A program made the position numbers and the translations under genes. From JAAGZL01 sp964628835 (GTDB taxonomy: Bacteria; Pseudomonadota; Gammaproteobacteria; Chromatiales; Chromatiaceae), in the NCBI GenBank assembly GCA_964628835.1, contig CAZVME010000087.1, forward strand, positions 1-12,712: 12,712 bases of DNA, read 5' to 3'. Positions 1 to 6,388 of this stretch are shown here, in pieces (the first letter of the stretch is position 1; the number at the start of each line of letters is the position of its first letter). The notes under the pieces were generated by a model, which saw only the letters and a list, made by a program, of their open reading frames with translations, made no database searches and had not been told where the DNA came from.

Positions 1-40
1 TTAGGCATTTTTCCACTTATATCATTGCTCCCTTTCAGCT

Positions 41-520
41 TTAGTCCTTCTCTGCCCATTCACGAATTTTGCGCTTCAGTTTTTTCTCTACTTTTTCACC
101 AATCTCTTCCCAGTCTTTGCCAGAATCAGTGCTTTCTTCGTCTTCAGCCCATTCTTTTAATTTACGCATTACTTTGTTTTCAACTTTTTTTCCTATCTCA
201 TCCCATTCTTTTTCACGTTTTTTATTCACGACAGATTTACAAGTCATATGAGAACTACCACCCCAGATAAATATTACACCTAATAAGAAACCAAAATCGT
301 ACCAGCCACCCGTATTGTTTATTTCATATACAACGACATTTTCATTGAATATATGGATAATCAGACTTATAAACGCAATGATTCCGTGCCAGAGACCGTA
401 CCAGAAACCAGCTGGGTTATCTTGCGTGAATTGAGCATCACCTGCAGTACAGGAAGTTAAAAAGAGAAGAAAGGGGATTAAAATGAATAGCTTGAACAAT
501 CGAAAATCATGTGAATTCAT
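41..520 (-). CDS. Small lipoprotein with membrane-like segments and a duplicated charged C-terminal helix; function unknown
   Basis: The 159-residue protein starts with a hydrophobic signal (residues 9-20) ending in a lipobox L-T-S-C with Cys24 as the predicted lipidated residue, so it is probably exported and membrane-anchored. Residues about 37-56 (GFWYGLWHG followed by a hydrophobic run) and 71-90 (GGWYDFGFLLG) resemble a common family of uncharacterised bacterial small membrane proteins. The C-terminal 60 residues are highly charged and contain a 25-residue unit twice (residues 104-128 and 135-159), each beginning K-[ED]-W and ending EWAE, with about 15 of 25 positions identical. This is likely a tandem amphipathic helix. 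A GGGAG ribosome site lies about 7 bases before the ATG. It is the last of three minus-strand genes; an 89-bp gap separates it from the MBL gene, so it may have its own promoter. No function can be assigned. Confidence 0.75.
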   Translation of the reverse strand: MNSHDFRLFKLFILIPFLLFLTSCTAGDAQFTQDNPAGFWYGLWHGIIAFISLIIHIFNENVVVYEINNTGGWYDFGFLLGVIFIWGGSSHMTCKSVVNKKREKEWDEIGKKVENKVMRKLKEWAEDEESTDSGKDWEEIGEKVEKKLKRKIREWAEKD

Positions 521-557
521 TGTCGACTCCCTTTGTTTAGGCCTAGCAGTGTTAATA

Positions 558-574
558 CATGGAAGATTTCCATG
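558..574. repeat. Perfect 7-bp inverted repeat upstream of the lipoprotein gene
   Basis: CATGGAA and TTCCATG are separated by GAT. The element lies in the 89-bp gap between the MBL gene end and the lipoprotein gene start, about 40 bases before that start. No T-run follows on either strand, so an operator is more likely than an intrinsic terminator. The role is inferred from position only. Confidence 0.4.
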
Positions 575-609
575 ACATTACCCTATAACTGTTCAGTTTT
601 TCCACTTAC

Positions 610-1404
610 TCAAATAGCTATGGAATCTCCTCGATGTAAAATCCTACACGTGATACCTATCTTTTCAACTTCCTCTTGAAACATCTTCTCATCAGCCGCG
701 TTATATTTTCTACTAAAAAATGCTGGACAGTTATAATGACAGGGAAGGATTAAGTTTGGTTTCATGATGCCTACTGCCTGCAAAGCTTCTTCCTCATCCA
801 TAGTATTATGAATCGTTTTCCCTCCAATCGGTATCATCAAGACATCCGGATTCTTTATGTTACTCCACTCTTTTTCATGAAGGAGAGTGTCGCCAAGATT
901 AACAATATTCTTGCTATCAAGTTGAATATTGAATCCAATCGCTCCCCAGCCAACCCTTTCTTCCGGCCCAGGATGTAATGTTTTAGAAAAAGGTCCAAGT
1001 TTCAAAGTAAGAGAGCCATGTGTTGCACGTATTCCGGTGATTGACATTCCGTCTAACTGAATTGTTTCATCGACTGAAATGGTGTGAAGCCTTTTTATGG
1101 GTGTTGTAAAGGAAACTCCCTTGTCCCGAGGACCGAGTATGAGGTTCTTCCCCTGGATGGTTCTCACCATAGTTTCGTTGCAGATAATGGGAGCATCGGA
1201 GACCTCTACCATCCTGTCCGTATGCCAATAATGGTCTATATCTCCATGGGTGACAAAAATGTGCGTGATATCTTTCCATTCAGATTTTGGAATTAACGTT
1301 GTAAGCCTAAAAAAATAAAAAAATATCGCCCCCGGATCGATAGCGAGTTTTTTATTGCCTGACTCAATGACGAAGGAGTTGTAGAGATAGTGTGTAATTT
1401 TCAT
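610..1404 (-). CDS. MBL-fold metallohydrolase (UlaG/YtnP-like Zn-dependent hydrolase family)
   Basis: The 264-residue protein has the metallo-beta-lactamase fold signatures in order: an N-terminal strand with D23-P-G, the metal motif T-H53-G-D55-I-D57-H58, a third histidine (H129, in ATHG), the bridging aspartate in NLGD172T, and H223 in PCHYN. The first motif is HxDxDH rather than the classic HxHxDH, so the second histidine is replaced by Asp; some MBL-fold hydrolases of this type carry the same change. There is no signal peptide, so it is likely cytoplasmic. The substrate cannot be predicted. It follows the methyltransferase gene on the same strand after 25 bases, so the two are probably cotranscribed. 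The start is the ATG at 1404 with a weak GGTGA site upstream. Confidence 0.85.
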   Translation of the reverse strand: MKITHYLYNSFVIESGNKKLAIDPGAIFFYFFRLTTLIPKSEWKDITHIFVTHGDIDHYWHTDRMVEVSDAPIICNETMVRTIQGKNLILGPRDKGVSFTTPIKRLHTISVDETIQLDGMSITGIRATHGSLTLKLGPFSKTLHPGPEERVGWGAIGFNIQLDSKNIVNLGDTLLHEKEWSNIKNPDVLMIPIGGKTIHNTMDEEEALQAVGIMKPNLILPCHYNCPAFFSRKYNAADEKMFQEEVEKIGITCRILHRGDSIAI

Positions 1405-1429
1405 ATGTTTTCACCATTGCACAACGCCC

Positions 1430-2284
1430 TTATTTCACAGCTACACCGAAGAACTCTACACCATGCTTATTGGTGGTCCCCAACGAATCTGGCGCGCTCC
1501 TCCAACCTGTTTCTTCAAGGAACTGGCTCAGTTGCTCGGGTCGTATACTCCAGAGCCACGGTTCTCCATTAAGTTTAAGAGTCCACAGAACAAACCTTGT
1601 CCACGGTCCGGCGTCAGGGCGGCCATCAGCATTGGTACCAACATAAGTAAAGGCGATCCGGCTACCAACACCGGTCATTGCAGCACACTGACCGAGCAAA
1701 TCCTGTATAGCTGCATAAGGCAAGTACATCAGCAGCCCTTCTGCTACCACGACGGTTTGAGCTGCCTTGTCCCATGACTTGTGTGCAGTAAGAACGTCTG
1801 CCAGTCTCCGTTTACTGAGATCCACTGGAATCAGGTGAAGATTATTTCGCATTCCCATGGCTTCTACACCCTTTGCCTTGAGGTACTCCGTTGCCGGGTG
1901 ATCGATTTCAAAGAACTCTATATCAGTAAACTCCGGTGCCAAACACCATCCCATTGTATCGTAACCAGCTCCCAGGGTAAGGACCTGTGTTGCACCTTTA
2001 CAAATTCCTTCTCTGACTTGGCGCTCACAAAATGCCTTTCTGTGGGCAAAGGCCTCAAACTGCCCCGGCATCATCCAGTCGAATGCTTCATAAACCGAGA
2101 CCATTCTTTGGGAACGGCACCAGCGAACTACAGTCGCACTTACCAGACCGGATGCAACGAGTAGCTTTGCTGTAGCCTCGACAATACCGGGAGGAAAAAC
2201 TTTATCCATCCCCGGTTTCGTACCCAAAGTTATGATATTCAGAGCGACCTTACACGCAGTACGACTCGGTTTGTCCTTACGCAT
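1430..2284 (-). CDS. Class I SAM-dependent methyltransferase, leucine carboxyl methyltransferase-like family
   Basis: The 284-residue protein carries the SAM-binding motif I as VLTLGAGYDT (residues 101-110), a motif II acidic residue in FFEIDHP (124-130), and an AEGLLMYLP motif (181-189). These are hallmarks of the bacterial LCMT/PPM1-like O-methyltransferase family (TIGR00027-type). These enzymes transfer a methyl group from SAM, usually to a carboxylate or hydroxyl; the substrate here is unknown. The N-terminal 60 residues form a helical cap as in relatives. It is the first gene of a minus-strand pair with the MBL hydrolase and diverges from the ornithine operon across about 370 bases. The ATG at 2284 has only a weak purine-rich site (AAAGAGA) upstream. 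Confidence 0.85.
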   Translation of the reverse strand: MRKDKPSRTACKVALNIITLGTKPGMDKVFPPGIVEATAKLLVASGLVSATVVRWCRSQRMVSVYEAFDWMMPGQFEAFAHRKAFCERQVREGICKGATQVLTLGAGYDTMGWCLAPEFTDIEFFEIDHPATEYLKAKGVEAMGMRNNLHLIPVDLSKRRLADVLTAHKSWDKAAQTVVVAEGLLMYLPYAAIQDLLGQCAAMTGVGSRIAFTYVGTNADGRPDAGPWTRFVLWTLKLNGEPWLWSIRPEQLSQFLEETGWRSAPDSLGTTNKHGVEFFGVAVK

Positions 2285-2436
2285 GGAACGTCTCTTTCAA
2301 AGTGATCATTATTTATTGAATCACAAATATAACTTCTTTAACAGTAGGGGATAAGAATTGAGAGGATGCAAGTGGCAACCTTAACCTATTAAGAAAAATC
2401 GCAAGTTAAGATGTTTTCTGAACACCACCTGATTCG

Positions 2437-2466
2437 TTAAGATTCCAGGATGAGGAGATATCTTAA
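2437..2466. promoter_or_regulatory. Candidate operator: TTAAGAT/ATCTTAA inverted boxes
   Basis: TTAAGAT (2437-2443) and ATCTTAA (2460-2466) form a perfect 7-bp inverted pair with a 16-base spacer. A direct copy sits exactly 31 bases upstream of the first box, about three helical turns. The arrangement suggests a DNA-binding protein site in the divergent control region, but AT-rich background makes chance a real alternative. Confidence 0.25.
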
Positions 2467-2527
2467 TTCCCAGAATCGAAGGAGCAGAGTAGGCACCTCA
2501 ACCGACAATAAGCAAGCTCATGCTTAA

Positions 2528-2543
2528 GTCCTGTGTACAGGAC
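2528..2543. repeat. Inverted repeat GTCCTG-tgta-CAGGAC
   Basis: Two perfect 6-bp arms are separated by 4 bases, centred about 60 bases upstream of the -35 element of the riboswitch promoter. There is no downstream T-run, so a protein-binding site is more likely than a terminator. Confidence 0.3.
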
Positions 2544-2596
2544 ATCTTCAATCTGACTTTTTGCCACTTGTCTCCCGCCAGTGCTAGATTATATCC

Positions 2597-2626
2597 TTGA
2601 CGTGCTATCAGGTTGTGCCATAAGAT
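2597..2626 (+). promoter_or_regulatory. Predicted sigma-70 promoter of the ornithine operon
   Basis: A -35 element TTGACG (2597-2602) is followed after 18 bases by TAAGAT (2621-2626), a four-of-six match to the -10 consensus. Transcription would start near 2633, placing the aptamer about 30 bases into the leader RNA. The position directly before the riboswitch supports the call; strength and sigma factor are inferred. Confidence 0.5.
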
Positions 2627-2660
2627 AATTTATACATAAAACTCAGCTTAATTTATACGG

Positions 2661-2727
2661 GGCAAAGCCAAACCTGTTGCAAGACAGGGACGGAAAGCCA
2701 CGGGTCTCAAGAGATAGCCGGGCTGCC
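2661..2727 (+). ncRNA. c-di-GMP-I (GEMM-I) riboswitch aptamer
   Basis: Aligning by hand to the Vibrio Vc2 aptamer, the leader has the GNRA hairpin CCTGTT-GCAA-GACAGG (2673-2688), the AAA/GAC internal loop, the GACGGAAAGCC junction (2689-2699) and the 3' half AGATAGCCGGGCTGCC (2712-2727), collinear with the equivalent Vc2 segment. The inner P2 pairs that are GC/GC in Vc2 are CC/GG here (2668-2669 with 2692-2693), a compensatory change. Ligand-contacting positions map to G2667 (Vc2 G20), A2694 (A47) and C2726 (C92). G at position 20 favours c-di-GMP over 3',3'-cGAMP. The outer P1 helix is weak. It leads directly into the ornithine operon through a terminator sharing its 3' strand. Confidence 0.85.
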
Positions 2728-2754
2728 TTAGTAAAAGGTAGTCCGGCTTTTTTT
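2716..2754 (+). terminator. Intrinsic terminator forming the riboswitch expression platform
   Basis: The arms 2716-2727 and 2737-2748 pair at all 12 positions (two G-U wobbles) around a 9-base loop, followed by a run of seven T (2748-2754). The 5' arm is the same RNA that forms the 3' strand of the aptamer's P3 helix and includes the C2726 ligand contact, so aptamer and terminator cannot coexist. Ligand binding should therefore prevent termination, an ON switch. Confidence 0.85.
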
Positions 2755-2810
2755 GTTTTCTGGATAAATTAGATACTGAAAAACGGGTTGAATTTCTTCA
2801 GGCATTTGAA

Positions 2811-3176
2811 ATGGTCAAGCAAATTGTCCAGATGAATGACAGGCGCATTGAACTGGAACTTTTTGAAGAGGTACGGGAGCTGAAAGCCGATGCATTTCTT
2901 CTGCTAACCGATGTTGATGCGGCTTATAAGGATTGGGGTGAATCTCACGTCCGCGCCATTCGGCGTATTACACCAGAGCGACTACGCGAATTTTGTTTTG
3001 CTCCTGGATCCATGGGTCTGAAAGTGGAGGCCGCTATCGAGTTTCTCGAGCAGAGCAGAACTGTCGTAGGCATTGGCGCACTCAAGGACGTAGATGCAAT
3101 CCTGCAGGGTAAGGCGGGCGCCGTAATTGATCGAAATGTACCTGATATTGTATGGGGGGGAGTAACGAGAAAATAA
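2811..3176 (+). CDS. Truncated carbamate kinase (C-terminal third only), likely a gene remnant
   Basis: The 121-residue product matches the C-terminal part of carbamate kinase (ArcC, about 310 residues): LLLTDVDAAY (residues 30-39), FAPGSMGLKVEAA (63-75, usually GSMGPKV in the family) and GKAGAVI (100-106). The N-terminal amino-acid-kinase core with the glycine-rich phosphate loop and carbamate site is absent, so it cannot be a working kinase alone. The frame is open upstream to the riboswitch terminator but holds no ATG/GTG/TTG there, and the ATG at 2811 has no good Shine-Dalgarno. It is the first ORF after the riboswitch, 46 bases before ord. It may be a relic carried in the operon leader or a small protein retained for another role; the intact frame leaves that open. 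Confidence 0.6.
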   Translation: MVKQIVQMNDRRIELELFEEVRELKADAFLLLTDVDAAYKDWGESHVRAIRRITPERLREFCFAPGSMGLKVEAAIEFLEQSRTVVGIGALKDVDAILQGKAGAVIDRNVPDIVWGGVTRK

Positions 3177-3222
3177 CAATTTCCTCTCTGTTGCTGAAAA
3201 AGCAAGGTGAAAATCACTTTCC

Positions 3223-4311
3223 ATGGAATTAGAACGCTTCGGCAGAGATGCTCGTATCCGGGTGCTGCTTCTTGGGACCGGACAAATGGGAGCTGGAATT
3301 ACCCGTTTGTTGCTTGACAAGCAAGGCCTTGAGCTGGTGGGTGCCTATGGCAGAAGAATTCAGCGAGCCGGCATGGATCTTGGCCGGGCGATCGGTCTTG
3401 AACGAGACCTTGGCATCCCCATCAGCGCGGATCTGACAACGGTGATCGAGCAGACCAGGCCGCATGTTGCGATTCAGGCCACCTGTTCAAAAATAGTCGA
3501 TGCCGGGGAAGAAATTACGACTCTGGTGCGCCACGGCCTCCATGTTGTCTCCATTGCTGAAGAGATGGCCTATCCTGCCTGCAGTTCACCGATCTTTGCC
3601 AAAGAAATACATGACCTGGCCGTCTCTCGCGGTGTCGGGGTTCTTGGTACCGGCATAAATCCCGGCTTTGTCCTTGACCTGCTCGTTATTGCCCTGACAG
3701 GTGTCTGTGCTGATGTTCGATCGATCACTGCCAGACGCGTCAACGATCTATCGCCCTACGGACCGTCGGTGCTTGCCGGTCAGGGTGTTGGACTTGACCT
3801 GGAAGAATTTCAAAAGGGCCTGAAAGATGGCACGATTGTCGGCCACTTTGGATTCACGGAGTCGATTCACATGATCGCCGACGTTTTAGGCTGGGAGATA
3901 GAACGTATTGAAGAGATCAGGGAGCCCATTGTTTCGCGGGTCCGGCGCGAGACATCTTTCGTCACCGTGGCAAGCGGACAGGTGGCCGGCTGTTTTCATC
4001 AGGCAGTGGCCTATCGGCAGGGTGCACCGGTAATTACCCTGATTCATCCCCAGCAGATCCATCCGCAACTTGAAGGGACAACAACCTGCGACACCATTGA
4101 AATAAATGGCACCCCGGATGTCCGTCTTACCGGAAGCCCTGAAATTCCAGGAGGAATAGCTACCTGCAGCCTAGCGGTGAATACAATCCCCCGGCTGCTG
4201 AACGCAGCACCGGGACTCCACTGTATGGCTGATTTACCTGTGCCCACAGCCATATTGAGTGACGCACGAAGTTTCATCCAGAGGAGACTTCAGGAGGGAC
4301 GCCATGCCTGA
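3223..4311 (+). CDS. ord: 2,4-diaminopentanoate dehydrogenase
   Basis: This NAD(P)-dependent amino-acid dehydrogenase (EC 1.4.1.12) oxidatively deaminates (2R,4S)-2,4-diaminopentanoate to 2-amino-4-oxopentanoate, the step after the aminomutase in ornithine oxidation. The 362-residue protein has an N-terminal Rossmann motif VLLLGTGQMG (14-23) and the family motif GTGINPGFVLDLL (142-154), resembling the dihydrodipicolinate-reductase-like fold of Ord. The length is typical. The ATG at 3223 follows AAGGTGA with a long 12-base gap, so initiation may be modest. The immediately following ortA and the rest of the cluster make the assignment secure. Its stop overlaps the ortA start. Confidence 0.93.
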   Translation: MELERFGRDARIRVLLLGTGQMGAGITRLLLDKQGLELVGAYGRRIQRAGMDLGRAIGLERDLGIPISADLTTVIEQTRPHVAIQATCSKIVDAGEEITTLVRHGLHVVSIAEEMAYPACSSPIFAKEIHDLAVSRGVGVLGTGINPGFVLDLLVIALTGVCADVRSITARRVNDLSPYGPSVLAGQGVGLDLEEFQKGLKDGTIVGHFGFTESIHMIADVLGWEIERIEEIREPIVSRVRRETSFVTVASGQVAGCFHQAVAYRQGAPVITLIHPQQIHPQLEGTTTCDTIEINGTPDVRLTGSPEIPGGIATCSLAVNTIPRLLNAAPGLHCMADLPVPTAILSDARSFIQRRLQEGRHA

Positions 4312-4618
4312 GCGGATAGCAAAAGGCATCTGGGTGGAGATACACCGGACTCTGCTTGCACCCGATGAACGTGCACCGCAGGTTCCTGCAGATACCTGTC
4401 AGCATCCTCTGGAGATGCGGGTGAAAGGCTTTCTGGCCGAGCCTGCTTTGTTGGGTCAAGAAGCTGAAATCATCACATCCGTTGGCCGACGATTGCGCGG
4501 GACCATTACAGAGGTCAATCCCGCCTATACCCACGGTTTTGGACCTCCGATCCCTGAACTCTCCACTATCGGGGAAGAGGTGCGAACCATTCTGCGCAAG
4601 CGAGGCCACGTTAAGTGA
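4304..4618 (+). CDS. ortA: 2-amino-4-oxopentanoate thiolase, alpha (small) subunit
   Basis: OrtA is the about 100-residue small subunit of the CoA-dependent thiolase (EC 2.3.1.263) that cleaves 2-amino-4-oxopentanoate into acetyl-CoA and D-alanine. I chose the ATG at 4304 (104 residues) over an in-frame upstream ATG at 4259. An AGGAGG site lies 6 bases before it, the protein then begins at the conserved motif KGxWVEI, and the gene overlaps the ord stop by 8 bases, as expected for a coupled operon. The conserved C-terminal segment includes GTITEVNPAYTHGFG (residues 66-80). Its position directly before ortB supports the subunit call. Confidence 0.92.
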   Translation: MPERIAKGIWVEIHRTLLAPDERAPQVPADTCQHPLEMRVKGFLAEPALLGQEAEIITSVGRRLRGTITEVNPAYTHGFGPPIPELSTIGEEVRTILRKRGHVK

Positions 4619-6060
4619 AGGAAAGCTACAAACAAATCATGGCGCAACGCGCTGAGATCATGCGGGAATCTGTTGGGATCGACTATACGCAGTATACAAA
4701 GGGCGTGCTTGCCTTTGACTACGAACAACTCCTCATTGATACGGGTTACGACATAGAAACGGCATACGCAGTGCAACGTCGGACAGCAGTTGGTAATACG
4801 CCACTGGTTGAGCTGGGCAATATTACTGAGCTGGCGCGGGCATTCGCAACTCCCGGCAAAGGCGCGAGAATCTTCATCAAGGACGAGGCGGCGAATCCGT
4901 CTGGATCATTCAAGGACCGGCGAGCCTCGCTCTCCATACATGAGGCGAAAAAACGCGGCTACCCCGGAGTTGTCGCCGCAACGAGCGGCAACTACGGTGC
5001 TGCGGTGGCTTCACAGGCCGCCAAGGCTGGGTTGCGCTGTATTGTGGTGCAGGAGGCTTTCGACAGCCAATCCATTGCCCAGCCAGAGATTGCCGAAAAG
5101 ACCCGTGCCTGCGAGGCCTACGGTGCGGAGGTGGTCCGCCTTTCGGTGGGCCCGGAGCTTTTCTACGTTTTTCTTTGCATTCTCAAGGAAACCGGCTACT
5201 TCAATGCCTCTCTGTACACGCCCTATTCGATCCTCGGCATTGAAACACTTGGCTATGAGCTTGCAGGCCAGGTTCGTGAACAAACAGGAAGGTTTCCGGA
5301 TGTTGTTATCACCACCCACGCCGGCGGCGGCAATGTAACAGGTACGGCCAGGGGCCTGCTCAAGGCAGGGGCTATTGAAACCGAAATGATCGCAGCCAGT
5401 GTCGACCTTTCCGGGCTGCATATGGCTTCGGACCACGATTTCAACCGAAAGTCCTTCACCACCGGTCACACCGGATTCTCCATGCCCTTCACCACTTGGC
5501 CTGACAGGGTCGACGTGCCCCGTAATGCTGCCCGGCCATTACGCTACATGGATCGATTTGTCACCGTCACCCAGGGCGAGGTTTTTTATATCACCGAGGT
5601 GCTTGCGAAACTGGAAGGACTACAGCGTGGAGCCGCCGGTAATACCTCCCTTGCCGCTGCCTTTGTCATTGCACAGGAGCTCGACGAGGATAGCATCATC
5701 GTCGTTCAGGAGACAGAATACACGGGTGCGGGCAAGCATCCGCTTGCCCAGCTTAACCTTGCCAGGCAATTGGGCATCGAGGTGAAGCGGGGTGATCCCA
5801 GGGAAGAGAAACCGGGCAAGAGAATTGTGATCCCGGAACATCCAACTGACCTCAGGGTTATGGATGTGGACCTGAACCATATTCGCACCTCTTATGTTCG
5901 TCATGCTCTTGATACACTCCCTGATGGAGTGCATCTACGTGATATTGATTATACGTTCCTGGCGGACGAGACTCGAACTAGTCCGACCTATGTGAGAAAG
6001 CTAATTAAGAAGTACGAATCAGGGGAGAACAGCAATGAAATCCTTGGAAAGAGAAGATGA
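4615..6060 (+). CDS. ortB: 2-amino-4-oxopentanoate thiolase, beta (PLP) subunit
   Basis: OrtB is the PLP-binding subunit of the thiolase that, with OrtA, makes acetyl-CoA and D-alanine. The 481-residue protein has threonine-synthase-like fold type II motifs: NPSGSFKDR with the PLP lysine at K100, the substrate loop SGNYGAA (124-130) and the phosphate-binding GGGNVTG (237-243). The start is a GTG at 4615 overlapping the ortA stop (GTGA). An internal ATG at 4639 is an alternative, but the first eight residues (MKESYKQI) match the family's N terminus better. The 3' end overlaps oraS by 26 bases. Confidence 0.93.
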   Translation: MKESYKQIMAQRAEIMRESVGIDYTQYTKGVLAFDYEQLLIDTGYDIETAYAVQRRTAVGNTPLVELGNITELARAFATPGKGARIFIKDEAANPSGSFKDRRASLSIHEAKKRGYPGVVAATSGNYGAAVASQAAKAGLRCIVVQEAFDSQSIAQPEIAEKTRACEAYGAEVVRLSVGPELFYVFLCILKETGYFNASLYTPYSILGIETLGYELAGQVREQTGRFPDVVITTHAGGGNVTGTARGLLKAGAIETEMIAASVDLSGLHMASDHDFNRKSFTTGHTGFSMPFTTWPDRVDVPRNAARPLRYMDRFVTVTQGEVFYITEVLAKLEGLQRGAAGNTSLAAAFVIAQELDEDSIIVVQETEYTGAGKHPLAQLNLARQLGIEVKRGDPREEKPGKRIVIPEHPTDLRVMDVDLNHIRTSYVRHALDTLPDGVHLRDIDYTFLADETRTSPTYVRKLIKKYESGENSNEILGKRR

Positions 6061-6388
6061 TTTTACGTCGCGTCGCCAGCGGCTGCAGGCCATGTCGGAC
6101 AACGAACTGCATTCCTACTTCTGGAGCCTTGCCGAGAAAATTGTCGAACCTTTGGTTGAAGAGGCGCGCACCCACACAACCCCGTCCATTGAGCGCTCCG
6201 TGTTGCTGCGGATGGGATTTTCATCCATCGAAGCTAAATCACTCGTCGAGCTGTTGGGAAAACGCGAGCTTCTTGGTCACGGTGCAGGCCGCCTTGTTCT
6301 CGAACTGAGCAAAAGTAAGGGGATCTCTGTCCGCGAGGCTGGGATTGCTCTCCTGGCAGGACGTTATTGGGAGGAACTGGACCGATGA
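6035..6388 (+). CDS. oraS: D-ornithine 4,5-aminomutase, small subunit
   Basis: OraS (117 residues, near the usual 120) is the small subunit of adenosylcobalamin- and PLP-dependent D-ornithine 4,5-aminomutase (EC 5.4.3.5), which moves the terminal amino group of D-ornithine to C4. It is an all-helical accessory subunit with no catalytic residues of its own. Recognition rests on the LRMGFSS segment (residues 58-64), the KGISVREAG stretch near the C terminus, the size, and the position immediately before oraE. A strong AGGGGAG site lies 7 bases before the ATG at 6035, inside the end of ortB. Its stop overlaps the oraE start as ATGA. Confidence 0.93.
   Translation: MKSLEREDDFTSRRQRLQAMSDNELHSYFWSLAEKIVEPLVEEARTHTTPSIERSVLLRMGFSSIEAKSLVELLGKRELLGHGAGRLVLELSKSKGISVREAGIALLAGRYWEELDR

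Larger units (their letters stand above)
2285..2596. other. Divergent intergenic region with repeated TTAAGAT boxes; no gene seen
   Basis: No coding region of convincing quality is present on either strand between the methyltransferase start and the ornithine operon promoter. The region holds TTAAGAT at 2406-2412 and 2437-2443, its inverse ATCTTAA at 2460-2466, and a related TTAAGA at 2389-2394. It also holds a separate inverted repeat at 2528-2543. It must contain the minus-strand methyltransferase promoter, but I could not place that one confidently. Confidence 0.5.

Noticed and set aside
1..40. Possible start of another minus-strand gene after the lipoprotein (AAGGGAG followed by ATG)
   Set aside because: The ATG is followed after one codon by a stop, and too little sequence remains to judge.
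2661..2754. Cobalamin riboswitch, expected because the operon encodes a B12 enzyme
   Set aside because: No B12-box or cobalamin aptamer pattern is seen; the GNRA hairpin, GACGnAAAGCC junction and AGATAGCCGGGCTGCC segment match GEMM-I instead.
4259..4303. Longer start for ortA
   Set aside because: The 15 added residues are the ord C terminus read out of frame; the ATG at 4304 has an AGGAGG site 6 bases upstream.
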